DNA of 64,000 nucleotides from Vibrio jasicida CAIM 1864 = LMG 25398 (GCF_000400365.1 NZ_BAOG01000003.1:186001-250000); one strand, 5' to 3'; shown: positions 24,069-34,935, counted from the first letter of the stretch. The notes: generated by a model not told the origin, from the sequence alone. A program made the numbers and translations.

Positions 24069-27000
24069 GTGATACCTACTACCTCTAATATCCCAACACA
24101 GTCGGTCTCTGACTGGCTGAAACAATTTTGTCTGACTCGGAGTGATAAGATTCATTCTAATCAACCACTTTATCAGCTACACATGACTCAACTGGAATAT
24201 CGCGAGTTAGAGGCTGTGCTATCGAAAAGCCGAGATTTTCAACACACGTTACGTTTTACTAAGGAGTGGTGCGGCGCATTCACTCTCTATTGTGCAGAGT
24301 GGTTTAGGCGAGAGTATACCCAGAATTGGAGTTGGGAACCTATCTTCGAGCGTCTGAAGTTTCGCCTATCGCCTGGCGACATTAGTGAAGCGATCCCTAT
24401 GGGGCTTGAGGATTATTGGGGGAAAACGTTGTCGCGTTACAGCCAATCTAATCGGAATGATTATTTAGGCTCTTTGTTTAGAGAAGGGGGGTTGCCTTCT
24501 AACTTGCTATCGCAGAATGACAATCATTATCAATGGACCTTTAACTCGGTGTTTGACAAGTACCAAGTTGTAAGAGAATTTGGTGAGAGTGCAGTCAATG
24601 CATATATTAGCAGTAAGGTTGTGTACCTTCCTGAGTCGCTGCAAGGTGAAGAGTCAATAGAACTGATTCGAAACATGGTAGAAAAGCTAGACAGTTTTGT
24701 ACACACCTACAATCTAGATGAACAAGCTGACCCAGTTGCCTACCTCGAGCAAAATTACCCTCAGTGGCGTGAAGTGTTTCCTTTACCACTAGACAGTGCT
24801 ACCGGTACTTTGTTCTTAAGTCAGTTGCTTTCACGCGCAACGGAAGAAGTGCGTAAGGTAGCAAAGAAACGCCGCGACTTACGTTGTAAACACTATATCG
24901 ACTTCGCTAACCAAAGTGTGATTAGCGATGTTTTATTACCGCTGAGCATCACATTTAATATAAACCCAGTTCAATTGAGCAGTAGTCGAATTGAATTGGC
25001 TATCTTTGAAGGTGAGCGCCACTTAGCATCCCTTGGTACCTGCTTTGCTCAGTTTGATAATGACAAAACAGTTGTTCGAATTCGTCAAAGTTTGGCATCA
25101 GTAGTGCGTGATTCGACAGACAGCGAACTGTATATAGTCGCATTGCAATCTGGTAGACAACTAGCTCAAGAAAGGCTGACTGCCAGTACAGTGGATTGTG
25201 AGGATGCACCACTTACTCTAGTGGAAAGCGATGGTCGGTTTTTGGTGGCAGGACAGGCGACAGTTCGCACTAAGGTGAATAAAGTACTCGTATTGGTACC
25301 TAATAAAACGTTGTTCGAGATACAACATGGTCACTATGAATCCACTCCTTCATTTTCTTTCGGAAATTTAGATACTTATAGCCTTGAAGGAAAAGTTTCA
25401 CTGTCGTTTGAAAATGGAGATAGGTTTGTTATTACTACGGGGGCTGAGCACTATGCCGATGAGATCTTTACCCTTAAGGGGGATCTTGTCCCTTGGAAGT
25501 CTATCCCATCCTTAGTTTTTAAAGGTGTGCCGAAAATTGCAACGCAAGACGCTGGAGATATTAGCCTCGGCTTGAGTACTTATTTGAATGGTGATGTTGC
25601 CCATCGGCTTGCTCCATCAGAGGTACACGGTCGCCAACTTCTGTCGGTTAAAAACCGTGATAATGAAGTATTGCTAAGAAAGCGGATCGGTATTCTTCCA
25701 CAAGACTTTAAGCTGGATCTACTTCCAGGAGCTACGCCTACTGAAGGTCGAGTATTGGTATCTAGTCAGTCACCATTAGTTGCTCATGTTATCGATAAGG
25801 ATCTTCGTACTTCAATTACAAAACCTAAACAAGGTGTCACAGAAATTTTTCTGAATGCGAGTGGGATGCCACCAGCAACTTTCACCTTGAATATTCAGGC
25901 TTCGTTGCTGTCTGATCCAATTACTTTGATTGTGCCATACCCATCCACTGGTGTAACTGCGTTCAATGGAAACGGACAGCCTTTACAAGGTCGTTTGTCG
26001 CTCGAAGATTTAGTCGGGAGTCGTATCAACCTCTTCACTCAGCATGGGAGACCAACACGTTACGAAATTACATTGCTGAATTTATCTAAGTACAGTTCAG
26101 GACGCCGAGCTGCAAGCTTCAATTGGGATTACCGTGTAATTGACAAGCCTGTTGAGGTGAGCCTATATGGTCTTCGAGATTATGTTCTTGAACTATTATC
26201 GTTGAGCGAAAACTTAGACAGTGAAGTTGAACTCTCAATCAAAGGCTGTGGGCGTACGGAGCGCTTCGTCATCAGTTACTACTCAACGACGGTTAGCTAT
26301 GATACAGACAATAACTTAGTGAGCTTAAATAGCCGTACGCTCAGAGACGCATCAGGGGTTAAGGCGATCCTAACGGATCTCACCAAGCCTGAACAGGCGC
26401 CACACCCGCTAGTTAGTCGTATTAGCGAAGGTGTCGATACGGGAGAGTATGAACTCCCGAGCTTCCTTAATGATGGTGGTCCATGGTTAGTCTTACCGGC
26501 TGAAAACTCCGAAGTTGCATTTCGAGCTCGCTTTATCCCTAGCGATAAAAATGATAGTGATGTTTTAGATATCAATACATTGCAAAAAGCCGCCCGAGCA
26601 TTTAATCCTCGTGATGAAGTGACCAGTATTGCAAAAGTCATTTCGCAAATGGCCGATGATTGGAATCATAGCGGTTGGACATATTTGCAAAGCACGTGGA
26701 AGCAATTTCAATATTTACCAATGTCGACTTTTGAAGTGTGGCGTCACTTAGTGCGAAACCCTAAAGCACTTGCCGTCGCTTTGTTTAAGTTTGATATGGA
26801 CGCACAGCTTATTGCAAAACTTGAGACTCAACTGCCAGTAGTATGGGAGTTTGTTCCAATTCAATGTTGGTTGGACGCGAAGCAATTATTTGGTGATGCT
26901 TTGGAAAAGCTCGGCATAACTGGTGAAATGCAAGCAGATCTGCTGAGCAAAATGATAGACAAGTTGACTCAGGAAATTTCTTCACTGTCAGCCTTAGCAC

Positions 27001-27389
27001 AATACATTAAAGACGAAAAGCTAACTCAGCCATTCCCCCCTCAGGTTATACAACCAATGATTCAAGGGCAGTGGTACCAAGATTTACTGCGCCTGCATAG
27101 TGATAATGATCATTGGCCAAATGATGCAGGGGACGATTTGCGTCAAATGTGTACCTCACTCGGCCTCATGCCATTCGACCTAACCGTAAATGCAGGGTAT
27201 CAAATTGGTGTTGTGTATGCGCCAATCTTTGCAGCTGGCGTCGCATGTGGTCGAGTACCACAAGAAATTATTTCACGCTTTGAGCACAAAACTCTATTCG
27301 ATTTTCGCCAGTTAAAGAACTTTGATCATCAATGGTTTGGCCCTTTATTTTGCTACGTAGTTAACTACCTTACATGCAACGCTTCTTAG
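24069..27389 (+). CDS. druH: Druantia type III protein DruH
   Basis: This 1106-aa protein begins at GTG 24069 and has no recognisable catalytic motif, membrane helix or signal peptide. I assign DruH because it lies 11 bases upstream of a DruE-type helicase of over 2000 residues. Druantia type III consists of exactly these two genes, and DruH proteins (STY4851/ECs_5259 family) are about this long. The middle of the protein (about 300-800) is beta-rich and the last 230 residues are helical and Trp-rich. Its molecular role in phage defence is not established. Confidence comes mainly from the pairing and the size. Confidence 0.8.
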   Translation: MIPTTSNIPTQSVSDWLKQFCLTRSDKIHSNQPLYQLHMTQLEYRELEAVLSKSRDFQHTLRFTKEWCGAFTLYCAEWFRREYTQNWSWEPIFERLKFRLSPGDISEAIPMGLEDYWGKTLSRYSQSNRNDYLGSLFREGGLPSNLLSQNDNHYQWTFNSVFDKYQVVREFGESAVNAYISSKVVYLPESLQGEESIELIRNMVEKLDSFVHTYNLDEQADPVAYLEQNYPQWREVFPLPLDSATGTLFLSQLLSRATEEVRKVAKKRRDLRCKHYIDFANQSVISDVLLPLSITFNINPVQLSSSRIELAIFEGERHLASLGTCFAQFDNDKTVVRIRQSLASVVRDSTDSELYIVALQSGRQLAQERLTASTVDCEDAPLTLVESDGRFLVAGQATVRTKVNKVLVLVPNKTLFEIQHGHYESTPSFSFGNLDTYSLEGKVSLSFENGDRFVITTGAEHYADEIFTLKGDLVPWKSIPSLVFKGVPKIATQDAGDISLGLSTYLNGDVAHRLAPSEVHGRQLLSVKNRDNEVLLRKRIGILPQDFKLDLLPGATPTEGRVLVSSQSPLVAHVIDKDLRTSITKPKQGVTEIFLNASGMPPATFTLNIQASLLSDPITLIVPYPSTGVTAFNGNGQPLQGRLSLEDLVGSRINLFTQHGRPTRYEITLLNLSKYSSGRRAASFNWDYRVIDKPVEVSLYGLRDYVLELLSLSENLDSEVELSIKGCGRTERFVISYYSTTVSYDTDNNLVSLNSRTLRDASGVKAILTDLTKPEQAPHPLVSRISEGVDTGEYELPSFLNDGGPWLVLPAENSEVAFRARFIPSDKNDSDVLDINTLQKAARAFNPRDEVTSIAKVISQMADDWNHSGWTYLQSTWKQFQYLPMSTFEVWRHLVRNPKALAVALFKFDMDAQLIAKLETQLPVVWEFVPIQCWLDAKQLFGDALEKLGITGEMQADLLSKMIDKLTQEISSLSALAQYIKDEKLTQPFPPQVIQPMIQGQWYQDLLRLHSDNDHWPNDAGDDLRQMCTSLGLMPFDLTVNAGYQIGVVYAPIFAAGVACGRVPQEIISRFEHKTLFDFRQLKNFDHQWFGPLFCYVVNYLTCNAS

Positions 27390-27400
27390 GAGCATAGAAT

Positions 27401-30400
27401 ATGAATCGTTATTTCTCTTCTTTGGTTGAGCAGTCAATTAATCGCTCGCAAGAGGCTACTCTAGGCGTACTCGGTGTCGCAAATTCAAGCTTGCGTGAAC
27501 ACTTGAAACAAGTGATGTCTGCCGAGAGTGGTGAGCCCCAGTCTTTTATGGCACCACCGTTGTTCGAACACACCTTTGGTTGGGAGTTCGCCGAGCCCAA
27601 TATGAAAAACTTAAAGGGTGGTTTACTTAATAGCGCAGTGGTTGACTCTCTCGATGACAAATCCAATGGACGTTATCGTTTTGGAGCCGAATTTCATCCC
27701 TTCAAGCATCAGCTTACAGCGTGGAAAACCTTACTCGATGAGAAACCGAAATCAGTAGTGGTTACTTCTGGCACTGGTTCGGGAAAAACTGAGTGTTTTA
27801 TGGTTCCAGTAATCAATGACTTATATGAAGAGCATGCACAAACTCAACAACCTCTTGTTGGTGTCAGGGCGCTATTTCTGTATCCGCTTAATGCGTTGAT
27901 TAATTCTCAACAAGAACGTTTGGATGCTTGGACGCAACACTTCGGCAGCAACCTTCGCTACTGTTTGTATAATGGCAATACAGAAAACAGTGAAAACAAA
28001 ATGCGCTCGGCACAGAAAAAACGTCCAAATGAAGTGTTGTCAAGGGAGTTACTGCGTAAAGAACCTGCTCCTATTTTGGTTACCAATGGCACGATGCTTG
28101 AGTACATGCTAGTTCGCCAAGTTGACTCTCCAATCATCGAGCAGTCTCGTGCGCAAAAATCTCTTCGTTGGATTGTACTCGATGAGGCTCATACTTATGT
28201 GGGGTCTCAAGCTGCTGAACTATCACTTCAACTTCGTCGCGTGTTACAGGCTTTTGGGGTTGAAGCAAAAGATGTCCGCTTCGTCGCGACTTCTGCGACG
28301 ATTGCAGGGGATGATGCGGCTGAACAACTACAAAAATACCTTGCCAATCTTGCTGGGGTGGAAACCGAACAAGTCAAAGTTATTGGCGGACGACGTGTTA
28401 TCCCAAAACTTGATTTTGTAGATCAAAAATTGCTTAGTCTCGAAGAGGTTGAGTCAATCGAACCAGAAGGCACTGAAGTTAAAAAGGGCAAGTATGACTC
28501 TGACGTAGCTCCAGAGCGATTTAAAGCGCTGTGTGCCCATCCAGTCGCACTTAGGATACGAGACGTTATCGTTGATAGTGATAAACCACTGACTTTAAGT
28601 GATATTGCTCAACAAGTCTCAATAGCATTCAATGGTGAAGCTATATCTCAACAGCATTTGTTGCGATGGATAGATGTGTTGACTGGAACTAAACCAGACA
28701 CATCAAGTGAAGCTTTTTTGAAAGTAAGAGCACATTTTTTCCAACGGATGACTAATGGGTTGTTTGCGTGCATTGATAAAGACTGTAGCTGCAAGAAAAA
28801 TACGGCACTAGAACAAGACTGGTCGTTTGGTTTGGTCTATGCGACTCATCGTCAAAAATGTGGTTGCGGTGCTCCAGTGCTAGAGCTGAGTTTTTGCATC
28901 GAATGTAACGAGCCACATCTTTTAGCAAGAGATAATAAAGGCAAGTTGGGGCAATGGAATGGAAGCGTTGGCGACGAGTTTTCACTTCAACATGAATTTG
29001 CTGAGGATGACAGTCAGCAAATCCAAGATGTTGAAGAAAACTCTAACACTCCAGAAGTTTTTGGTAGTCGACTTGATGACGAAGGGCATTATGGTTCAAT
29101 GACTATAAGTCCTGAGGGTAATCTAGGCTCATTGAATGGTGAAGGCTATACACTGACTCATGATATGTCAGGGCTATCCCACTGTTGCAATTGTGGTTTC
29201 AGTGGCTTTAGTGGAAGTATGCCTCTAAGGCGTGCAATGTTAGGTGCCCCATTTTACATCGCTAATGTTGTGCCAACTCTATTGGAGTATTGCCCTGACT
29301 TTGAAGGGGAGAGCAATCAAGTTGGGCCACAATCCTTACCAGCTAGAGGGCGTCGATTAATTACGTTTACGGATAGCCGCCAAGGTACAGCTCGTCTTTC
29401 AGTAAGAATGCAGCAAGAAGCAGAGCGTTCAAAATTACGTGGTGCTGTCGTTGAGATACTGAAGAACAAGCAACTCGATAGCATGGCAAACCAAGAAGTG
29501 GTTAGTGAAGGTATTTCACCTTCAGAACTACGTGAGAAGGCTGCAGGTCTTCGTGCACTTGGTATGGCAAGTATGAATGAAGCTGCAGAACAGCTAGAGC
29601 GTCAAGCTGATGCACTTGAATCAGGAGCTATGGCATTCAAGCCAGTTTCTGTTTCATGGGTTGACATGATCAATGAATTGGCCAGAAAGAGTGACTTCAA
29701 AGGTGCAATGAAGCTTTACAACCAATACTTATCTCCTGAAGTCTTTAAAGACAGTGACGGTAGTTTAAAGCTAGCTGATATGTTGCTGTTTAGAGAGTTT
29801 TCTCGCCGACCAAAACGTCAAAATAGCAGTGAAACTCAAGGGTTAGTTACCGTTAATTATCAAGGAATTGAGACGTTAACTCGTTGTCCTGAGAAGTGGG
29901 AATCATATGGCCTGTTACTTGAAGATTGGAAAGACTTCATTAAGGTAGCTCTTGATTTTTACGTGCGTGAGAACAATTTTATGCGTATGGAGGATGAAGG
30001 GTGGATCAAGTGGATTGGTGGTCACTTTTCTGCGAAAGCTCTACGCAACCCAGAATCTGAAGAGAAAGACGAATGGCGTATTAAACGTTGGCCGCAAATA
30101 AAAGGCTCACAACTCCAGAGGTTGGCGAAGCTATTGAGTTTGGGAGCAGGGCTTGATGCGAGTTCTAGCCATGGGAAGGATATCATCAACGGTTGGTTAA
30201 GGGATGCATGGAAAGTACTAACTGTAGATGCACGTGTGCTGACCAATGATGGAAACCAATATGCACTTGACCGTCATAAAATAGACTTTTCTTTACTCGA
30301 AAAAGCGTACGTGTGTCCGGTAACTAATAAACTAATAGATAGCACATTTAAAGGTTTTACCCCTTATCTTCCACGTAAGGTCGAAGACCCTAAACAATAT

Positions 30401-33400
30401 ATTTGTACCGAAGTTCCATATCCACACATTTGGGAATACGACGTTAGCCAACTCGATTATGAAGAGGGTCTAAAGTCGGTGCGTAGTCAAATTGCTAAGG
30501 ATGATGCGATTCAAAAGTTACGTAGCACCAATTTGTGGACTGATGTCAACGACCGAGCTCTAGAAGGTGGTTTCTATTATCGAACAGCAGAGCACTCAGC
30601 ACAGCAAAGTGCTGACAGGCTGAACGATTACGAAGACATGTTTAAGCAAGGCAAAATCAACGTTTTAAACTGCTCAACGACTATGGAGATGGGAGTAGAT
30701 ATTGGCGGTATTTCGGCGGTCGTAATGAACAATGTACCACCACATCCCGCTAACTACTTACAACGAGCAGGGCGTGCGGGACGTAGCAAAGAGTCGCGTG
30801 CTATTTCGTATACTTTGTGTAAAGGTAATCCGCACGATCAGCGAGTTTTTGATAATCCTAAGTGGCCATTTGTAACCCAGATTCCAGCGCCCTATGTGGC
30901 ATTTAATTCGGAACGTTTGGTGCAAAGGCATGTTAACTCTTTATTGTTCTCGCTTTTCTTAAATCGCCAGGTTGGGACAACGAACAAAGAGAAAACGAAA
31001 CTGAATCTTGAGTGGTTCTACTTGCCAGAACAAGATTCAGTGTGTGACCGTTTTGTGGATTGGTTAGGAAGTGATGCGCTGCAGTGGTCTAAGTCGTTGG
31101 AGAGTTTAGTAAAAGGCACTGCGTTAAATGATCACACCTGCGAGACACTATGTGATATCTCAGCGGATACAATTCGCAAATTGCGAGATCGTTGGTTTGA
31201 AGAATACCGCTATCTAACAAAACAACTGACGTCCGCGATCAGTGATTCCCCGTATGAATATCGCATTAATAAAGAACTCTATCGTTTAAAAAATGAGTTT
31301 GTTCTGCGTGAATTAGCGTCGAAATCGTTCTTACCAGGTTATGGTTTTCCAACGGATGTAGTGAACTTTGACAACAATAATATCCAGGACTTTATTCGTG
31401 AAAAGCAGAATAATAAAACACCTAAGTCGGACCGAATTGACAATGTTTCGCGTAGCCGTGGTTTACCAAGCCGTAACCTTGCCGTCGCGATTCGTGAGTA
31501 TGCTCCGGGTTCAGAAATTGTTTTAGATGGTCGAGTGTTTACTTCTGGAGGTGTGTCACTGCATTGGCAAAACGTACACGCAGATACCAATGAAGCACAA
31601 AAATTTGATTTAGCATGGCGTTGTGATTCTTGTGGTCATACAGGCTATGAGACTCAAGCGTCAGTGATGGCGGAGCTGAATTGTAGTAACCCAGAATGTG
31701 CTAAACCAATTAAGCAAAAGCATATTCGCAGGGTGTTACAACCAACGGGCTTCGTGACTGATTTTTATGCAACGCCGACTAATAACATCGCTATGCAAAA
31801 ATTCATCCCAGTTGAGCCGGCTTGGGTGAGTGCTGGGAACGCTGCGAGAGTTAGCTTACCGAATGAAAAAATTGGGCACATGTTATCTAACACCGAAGGC
31901 ACAGTATTTAACCACACCTCTGGTGAGAACGGCACAGGCTATGCGTTATGCATGACATGTGGTCGAGCTGAATCAATGGACAAAAATGGACATTTCCCTA
32001 AGACCTTGAATCCGACAAAGCCTCATCGTCCGCTCAAAGCACCGCAACGCGACAGAAAAGGTGATGATTCGGTAGAGTGTGATGGTTCGCCTACGTTGAT
32101 GGAAGCAATTCACCTTGGTGCCCACACTAAGACTGATGTGTTTGAATTGAGTTTGAAAAATCCAGTTAGTAATGAATACATAGCAGATGACGCTGAAGGG
32201 AGAGTGGTTGCAACGACTCTTGCGGTCGCCCTACGAGCTGCACTGGCTGAACAACTTGGTATTTCTACATCAGAGTTGGGTTATGCATTGCGTCCTGCAA
32301 TCGTGTCTGAAGGCGAAGTCGCGTTGGTAATTCAATTGTTTGACACTATTTCAGGTGGTGCGGGCTTCGCGAGCTCTGCGCACTTGCACGTTGAATCTAT
32401 ATTACGAAAAATGGTTCGTAATCTTGAATGCCAAAGCTGTGAAACGGCTTGTGGTGATTGTTTGTTGCAATCCGATACTCGCCGAGACTCTGATAGTTTA
32501 GATCGTCAAGTTGCTAAAAATTGGTTAGGCGATGGGTTTCTCAATTTTGTCGGCTTGCCTGACGACGTTCAATTGTTAGCTGGCGGTTATTATCAACCAA
32601 GCTCTATTGACCAAGCTGTGCGTCATTGGATTAACCAAGGGGCAACTTCGGTGCTGTTTCAGTTGCCGAACGATTTCAATAACTGGGACCTTTTAAACCC
32701 CAAGTTTAGAAATAACTTGGTGACATACCTTGCTAAGGACAACGTTGACGTTACGATTGTACTGCCTAATGTTGAATTAGACAGCGAAACGGAAATCGAG
32801 CTGATTGCTCTACAAAACCTTGGTGTGAATTTCGCGTTATGTCAATCACAGACAGAACTGAATTCGAATATCGCGGTGCAGTTAAAAACTAGAAGCAATA
32901 TAGTTTCACTCGCTACTGATACATCTGAAAATTTAATTCCAGGAGTAGGTTGGTTAAATGCGGGTGGGCTAGTGGTCGAAAGTGTCCAACTTAATTTAAT
33001 AGATACGGAGCTTAAGCTTTTTGAAGTAAGTTCAGCCAAACAAAGTGTGAAGAATGGCGAGTGGGAAATTACTACCCAACTAAACGGCAAGTTAACGGAC
33101 TTTGGCGAACGATTTTGGATGCATCTATTTAAAAACGATGGTGACGAACTGCTCAAGCTATTGTCGAATGATCCTGTTGTCGAAGTCGCGTACAGCGACC
33201 GTTATCAACAAAGTCCAGCTAGCTTGTTGCTCATTACTCAAGTGCTTGGGTCATTGTGCAACGTGCTTTCTGCAAAACCAGTGTTGAAAGTCGCGACCTT
33301 GTTTAACGAAAAGGAACGTTCAGGTCAGTTTTTACATCAAGATTGGCTTTATCAAGATGATCACTTTGCAGTGTTCAAAACATGGATTGAGCATAAAGCC

Positions 33401-33685
33401 AAAGTAGAGCCGCTTCTTACCGTAGTTGATAGCCGAACAGACATTGCTCACCGTAGGCTTCTTACTCTGACGTTAGCGTCTGGCCAGAAGATTAATCTCA
33501 AGCTAGATCAAGGGATGGGTTATTGGCGTTTGTTCGAACCACAATCACACTTCCAAAGTATCAAATTTGGTTTTGAGCTCGATCCTGCTCATCAGTTGGC
33601 ACAATTACAAAAACTTGAAAAAGAGGTTACAGTAAGAAACAGTGAAGACTGGAGTACAGATATTTCGTATTCAATTCACGGATAA
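27401..33685 (+). CDS. druE: Druantia helicase DruE (DEAD/DEAH plus DUF1998)
   Basis: This 2094-aa SF2 helicase has Walker A SGTGSGKTECF near residues 122-132, DEAH near 258-262 (IVLDEAHTY) and SATIA. Its helicase C-terminal half includes MEMGVDIGG near 1095 and QRAGRAGRS near 1120. Zinc-type Cys clusters occur near 450-510 (CSCKKN, CGCG, CIECN) and near 1405-1435 (CDSCGHTG). The DUF1998 domain near 1640-1700 has CQSCETACGDCLL. The last 350 residues are a mixed domain I cannot name. Helicase plus DUF1998 at this length defines DruE, the one gene common to all Druantia types. All helicase motifs look intact. The gene ends 13 bases before a strong terminator hairpin. Confidence 0.9.
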   Translation: MNRYFSSLVEQSINRSQEATLGVLGVANSSLREHLKQVMSAESGEPQSFMAPPLFEHTFGWEFAEPNMKNLKGGLLNSAVVDSLDDKSNGRYRFGAEFHPFKHQLTAWKTLLDEKPKSVVVTSGTGSGKTECFMVPVINDLYEEHAQTQQPLVGVRALFLYPLNALINSQQERLDAWTQHFGSNLRYCLYNGNTENSENKMRSAQKKRPNEVLSRELLRKEPAPILVTNGTMLEYMLVRQVDSPIIEQSRAQKSLRWIVLDEAHTYVGSQAAELSLQLRRVLQAFGVEAKDVRFVATSATIAGDDAAEQLQKYLANLAGVETEQVKVIGGRRVIPKLDFVDQKLLSLEEVESIEPEGTEVKKGKYDSDVAPERFKALCAHPVALRIRDVIVDSDKPLTLSDIAQQVSIAFNGEAISQQHLLRWIDVLTGTKPDTSSEAFLKVRAHFFQRMTNGLFACIDKDCSCKKNTALEQDWSFGLVYATHRQKCGCGAPVLELSFCIECNEPHLLARDNKGKLGQWNGSVGDEFSLQHEFAEDDSQQIQDVEENSNTPEVFGSRLDDEGHYGSMTISPEGNLGSLNGEGYTLTHDMSGLSHCCNCGFSGFSGSMPLRRAMLGAPFYIANVVPTLLEYCPDFEGESNQVGPQSLPARGRRLITFTDSRQGTARLSVRMQQEAERSKLRGAVVEILKNKQLDSMANQEVVSEGISPSELREKAAGLRALGMASMNEAAEQLERQADALESGAMAFKPVSVSWVDMINELARKSDFKGAMKLYNQYLSPEVFKDSDGSLKLADMLLFREFSRRPKRQNSSETQGLVTVNYQGIETLTRCPEKWESYGLLLEDWKDFIKVALDFYVRENNFMRMEDEGWIKWIGGHFSAKALRNPESEEKDEWRIKRWPQIKGSQLQRLAKLLSLGAGLDASSSHGKDIINGWLRDAWKVLTVDARVLTNDGNQYALDRHKIDFSLLEKAYVCPVTNKLIDSTFKGFTPYLPRKVEDPKQYICTEVPYPHIWEYDVSQLDYEEGLKSVRSQIAKDDAIQKLRSTNLWTDVNDRALEGGFYYRTAEHSAQQSADRLNDYEDMFKQGKINVLNCSTTMEMGVDIGGISAVVMNNVPPHPANYLQRAGRAGRSKESRAISYTLCKGNPHDQRVFDNPKWPFVTQIPAPYVAFNSERLVQRHVNSLLFSLFLNRQVGTTNKEKTKLNLEWFYLPEQDSVCDRFVDWLGSDALQWSKSLESLVKGTALNDHTCETLCDISADTIRKLRDRWFEEYRYLTKQLTSAISDSPYEYRINKELYRLKNEFVLRELASKSFLPGYGFPTDVVNFDNNNIQDFIREKQNNKTPKSDRIDNVSRSRGLPSRNLAVAIREYAPGSEIVLDGRVFTSGGVSLHWQNVHADTNEAQKFDLAWRCDSCGHTGYETQASVMAELNCSNPECAKPIKQKHIRRVLQPTGFVTDFYATPTNNIAMQKFIPVEPAWVSAGNAARVSLPNEKIGHMLSNTEGTVFNHTSGENGTGYALCMTCGRAESMDKNGHFPKTLNPTKPHRPLKAPQRDRKGDDSVECDGSPTLMEAIHLGAHTKTDVFELSLKNPVSNEYIADDAEGRVVATTLAVALRAALAEQLGISTSELGYALRPAIVSEGEVALVIQLFDTISGGAGFASSAHLHVESILRKMVRNLECQSCETACGDCLLQSDTRRDSDSLDRQVAKNWLGDGFLNFVGLPDDVQLLAGGYYQPSSIDQAVRHWINQGATSVLFQLPNDFNNWDLLNPKFRNNLVTYLAKDNVDVTIVLPNVELDSETEIELIALQNLGVNFALCQSQTELNSNIAVQLKTRSNIVSLATDTSENLIPGVGWLNAGGLVVESVQLNLIDTELKLFEVSSAKQSVKNGEWEITTQLNGKLTDFGERFWMHLFKNDGDELLKLLSNDPVVEVAYSDRYQQSPASLLLITQVLGSLCNVLSAKPVLKVATLFNEKERSGQFLHQDWLYQDDHFAVFKTWIEHKAKVEPLLTVVDSRTDIAHRRLLTLTLASGQKINLKLDQGMGYWRLFEPQSHFQSIKFGFELDPAHQLAQLQKLEKEVTVRNSEDWSTDISYSIHG

Positions 33686-33698
33686 TCCTGCTTAACTG

Positions 33699-33734
33699 CT
33701 AACGCTGTCTGATGTCTCGACAGCGTTAGTTTCG
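33699..33734 (+). terminator. Terminator hairpin after druE
   Basis: CTAACGCTGTC and GACAGCGTTAG form a perfect eleven-base-pair stem with a nine-base loop, followed by a short T-rich run. It lies 13 bases after the druE stop and closes the Druantia operon. Confidence 0.85.
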
Positions 33735-34234
33735 TTACCTGAAATATGTACAAGTGGTTGAGTATGCCTGGGTTTCAGGGTTACTAAGCTTTCAAAGCTC
33801 TTTCTAATAAACACCTAAATTAAAAGATCTATCGTCAATGAAGCCTTCAGACAGTTACTTTTTTCTAACTCACGATGACTTGTATGATTTGGATTGAACT
33901 CCACGTGTGACAAAGGCTTACAAATAACGGGCACTATTTCTGGGTTTTACAAAATAAAAATAACTGTGTTGAAAGTGAATGTTGTGGGATTGTTCTTCGT
34001 TTGATTCAGCTTGAAACTGGAGGGCTTACGAGTCACTAACTGCTAATGTAGAGTTAGGAGTTTCTTTGAATAGTTTCGAAACACAATATCGGATTCAATT
34101 TACCTCAGAATTGAAGCAAAACTAAACACTATTGATTTCATATTGATTTTGTAAGCTTACTAACTCATTTCCTTTTGCTTCTCCGCTATCGTTTAACCTA
34201 CACAACGGCTTGAATGACAACAGCGGAGACAGTA
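33735..34234. other. Intergenic gap of about 500 bases, no gene seen
   Basis: This AT-rich stretch between the druE terminator and the nuclease gene has stops in all frames and no repeat, tRNA or integrase remnant that I can see. It must hold the promoter of the following nuclease gene. The length is unusual for this tightly packed island and may mark an old junction. Confidence 0.5.
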
Positions 34235-34921
34235 ATGGAAACTCAACTTATTTCAGTTAACGATCTTGGTTACATGCGTCACAATCGAGCTTATGCAAAT
34301 CGATACCGTCATTCTCGCCGTAATCAAGGTGTAGACACGTTAGCTAGAGACTTTTATAAGCATTTAATGCTAGTTGAAAGAGACATCACATGTTGGTTTT
34401 TTCGATTGGTGAACTCAAAGAGTGAACGCATCCTTAGATACAAATCCTCCAACGGTGTGTTGAAGTACCAAGAGATCGATTTTATTGCTGAAAATGAGTT
34501 CGGGCTGAAGTTTTGTGAGCTCAAATTAAAAGAGCGTTTTAGTGAGACTTTAAGTGAACGTTCGTCGGGTATTGCTCAACTGAAAGCGACCACTGAGGCC
34601 GCTTCATCTGTGTATGAGCTAAATGGCTCACTTGCTATCTGCATCGACATGAGTTTTATCTACACTGGTGAAGATAGTGTGGGGCGAAACTTCACAAACG
34701 TTGCTGAGCTACCGGACCACTTTAAACGGGAAGGTGAAGGAGAATATATCTGGTTAGATATCAAAGATGTATTGGTTGTAGCATTAAGGGAAGGATGGTT
34801 TACACAGGAGCGAGTTGAAGAGATTAGAGAGCTTTATGAAATGATGTACAACCCAATGGCCATGATGCCCAAAGTACATCAAATCCCTTTGAATAGTCCC
34901 TTTGCTCAGCTACAAGCTTAG
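34235..34921 (+). CDS. Putative PD-(D/E)XK-like nuclease
   Basis: This 228-aa soluble protein uses ATG 34235, which has CGGAG eight bases upstream; the in-frame ATG at 34214 has none. It has D82 followed by E95 and K97 (EIDFIAEN...FCELKLKERF), a D-x12-E-x-K spacing matching the metal-binding core of PD-(D/E)XK nucleases. A conserved-looking Gln (IAQLKATTEAA) sits on the next helix, where that fold often has one. The N-terminus is rich in Arg and His (YMRHNRAYANRYRHSRRNQG), suggesting nucleic-acid contact. It precedes the CARF gene in the same direction. Catalytic activity is an inference from the motif. It could alternatively be a fold relative without cleavage activity. Confidence 0.6.
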   Translation: METQLISVNDLGYMRHNRAYANRYRHSRRNQGVDTLARDFYKHLMLVERDITCWFFRLVNSKSERILRYKSSNGVLKYQEIDFIAENEFGLKFCELKLKERFSETLSERSSGIAQLKATTEAASSVYELNGSLAICIDMSFIYTGEDSVGRNFTNVAELPDHFKREGEGEYIWLDIKDVLVVALREGWFTQERVEEIRELYEMMYNPMAMMPKVHQIPLNSPFAQLQA

Positions 34922-34935
34922 CTTGCCAAAACTGA

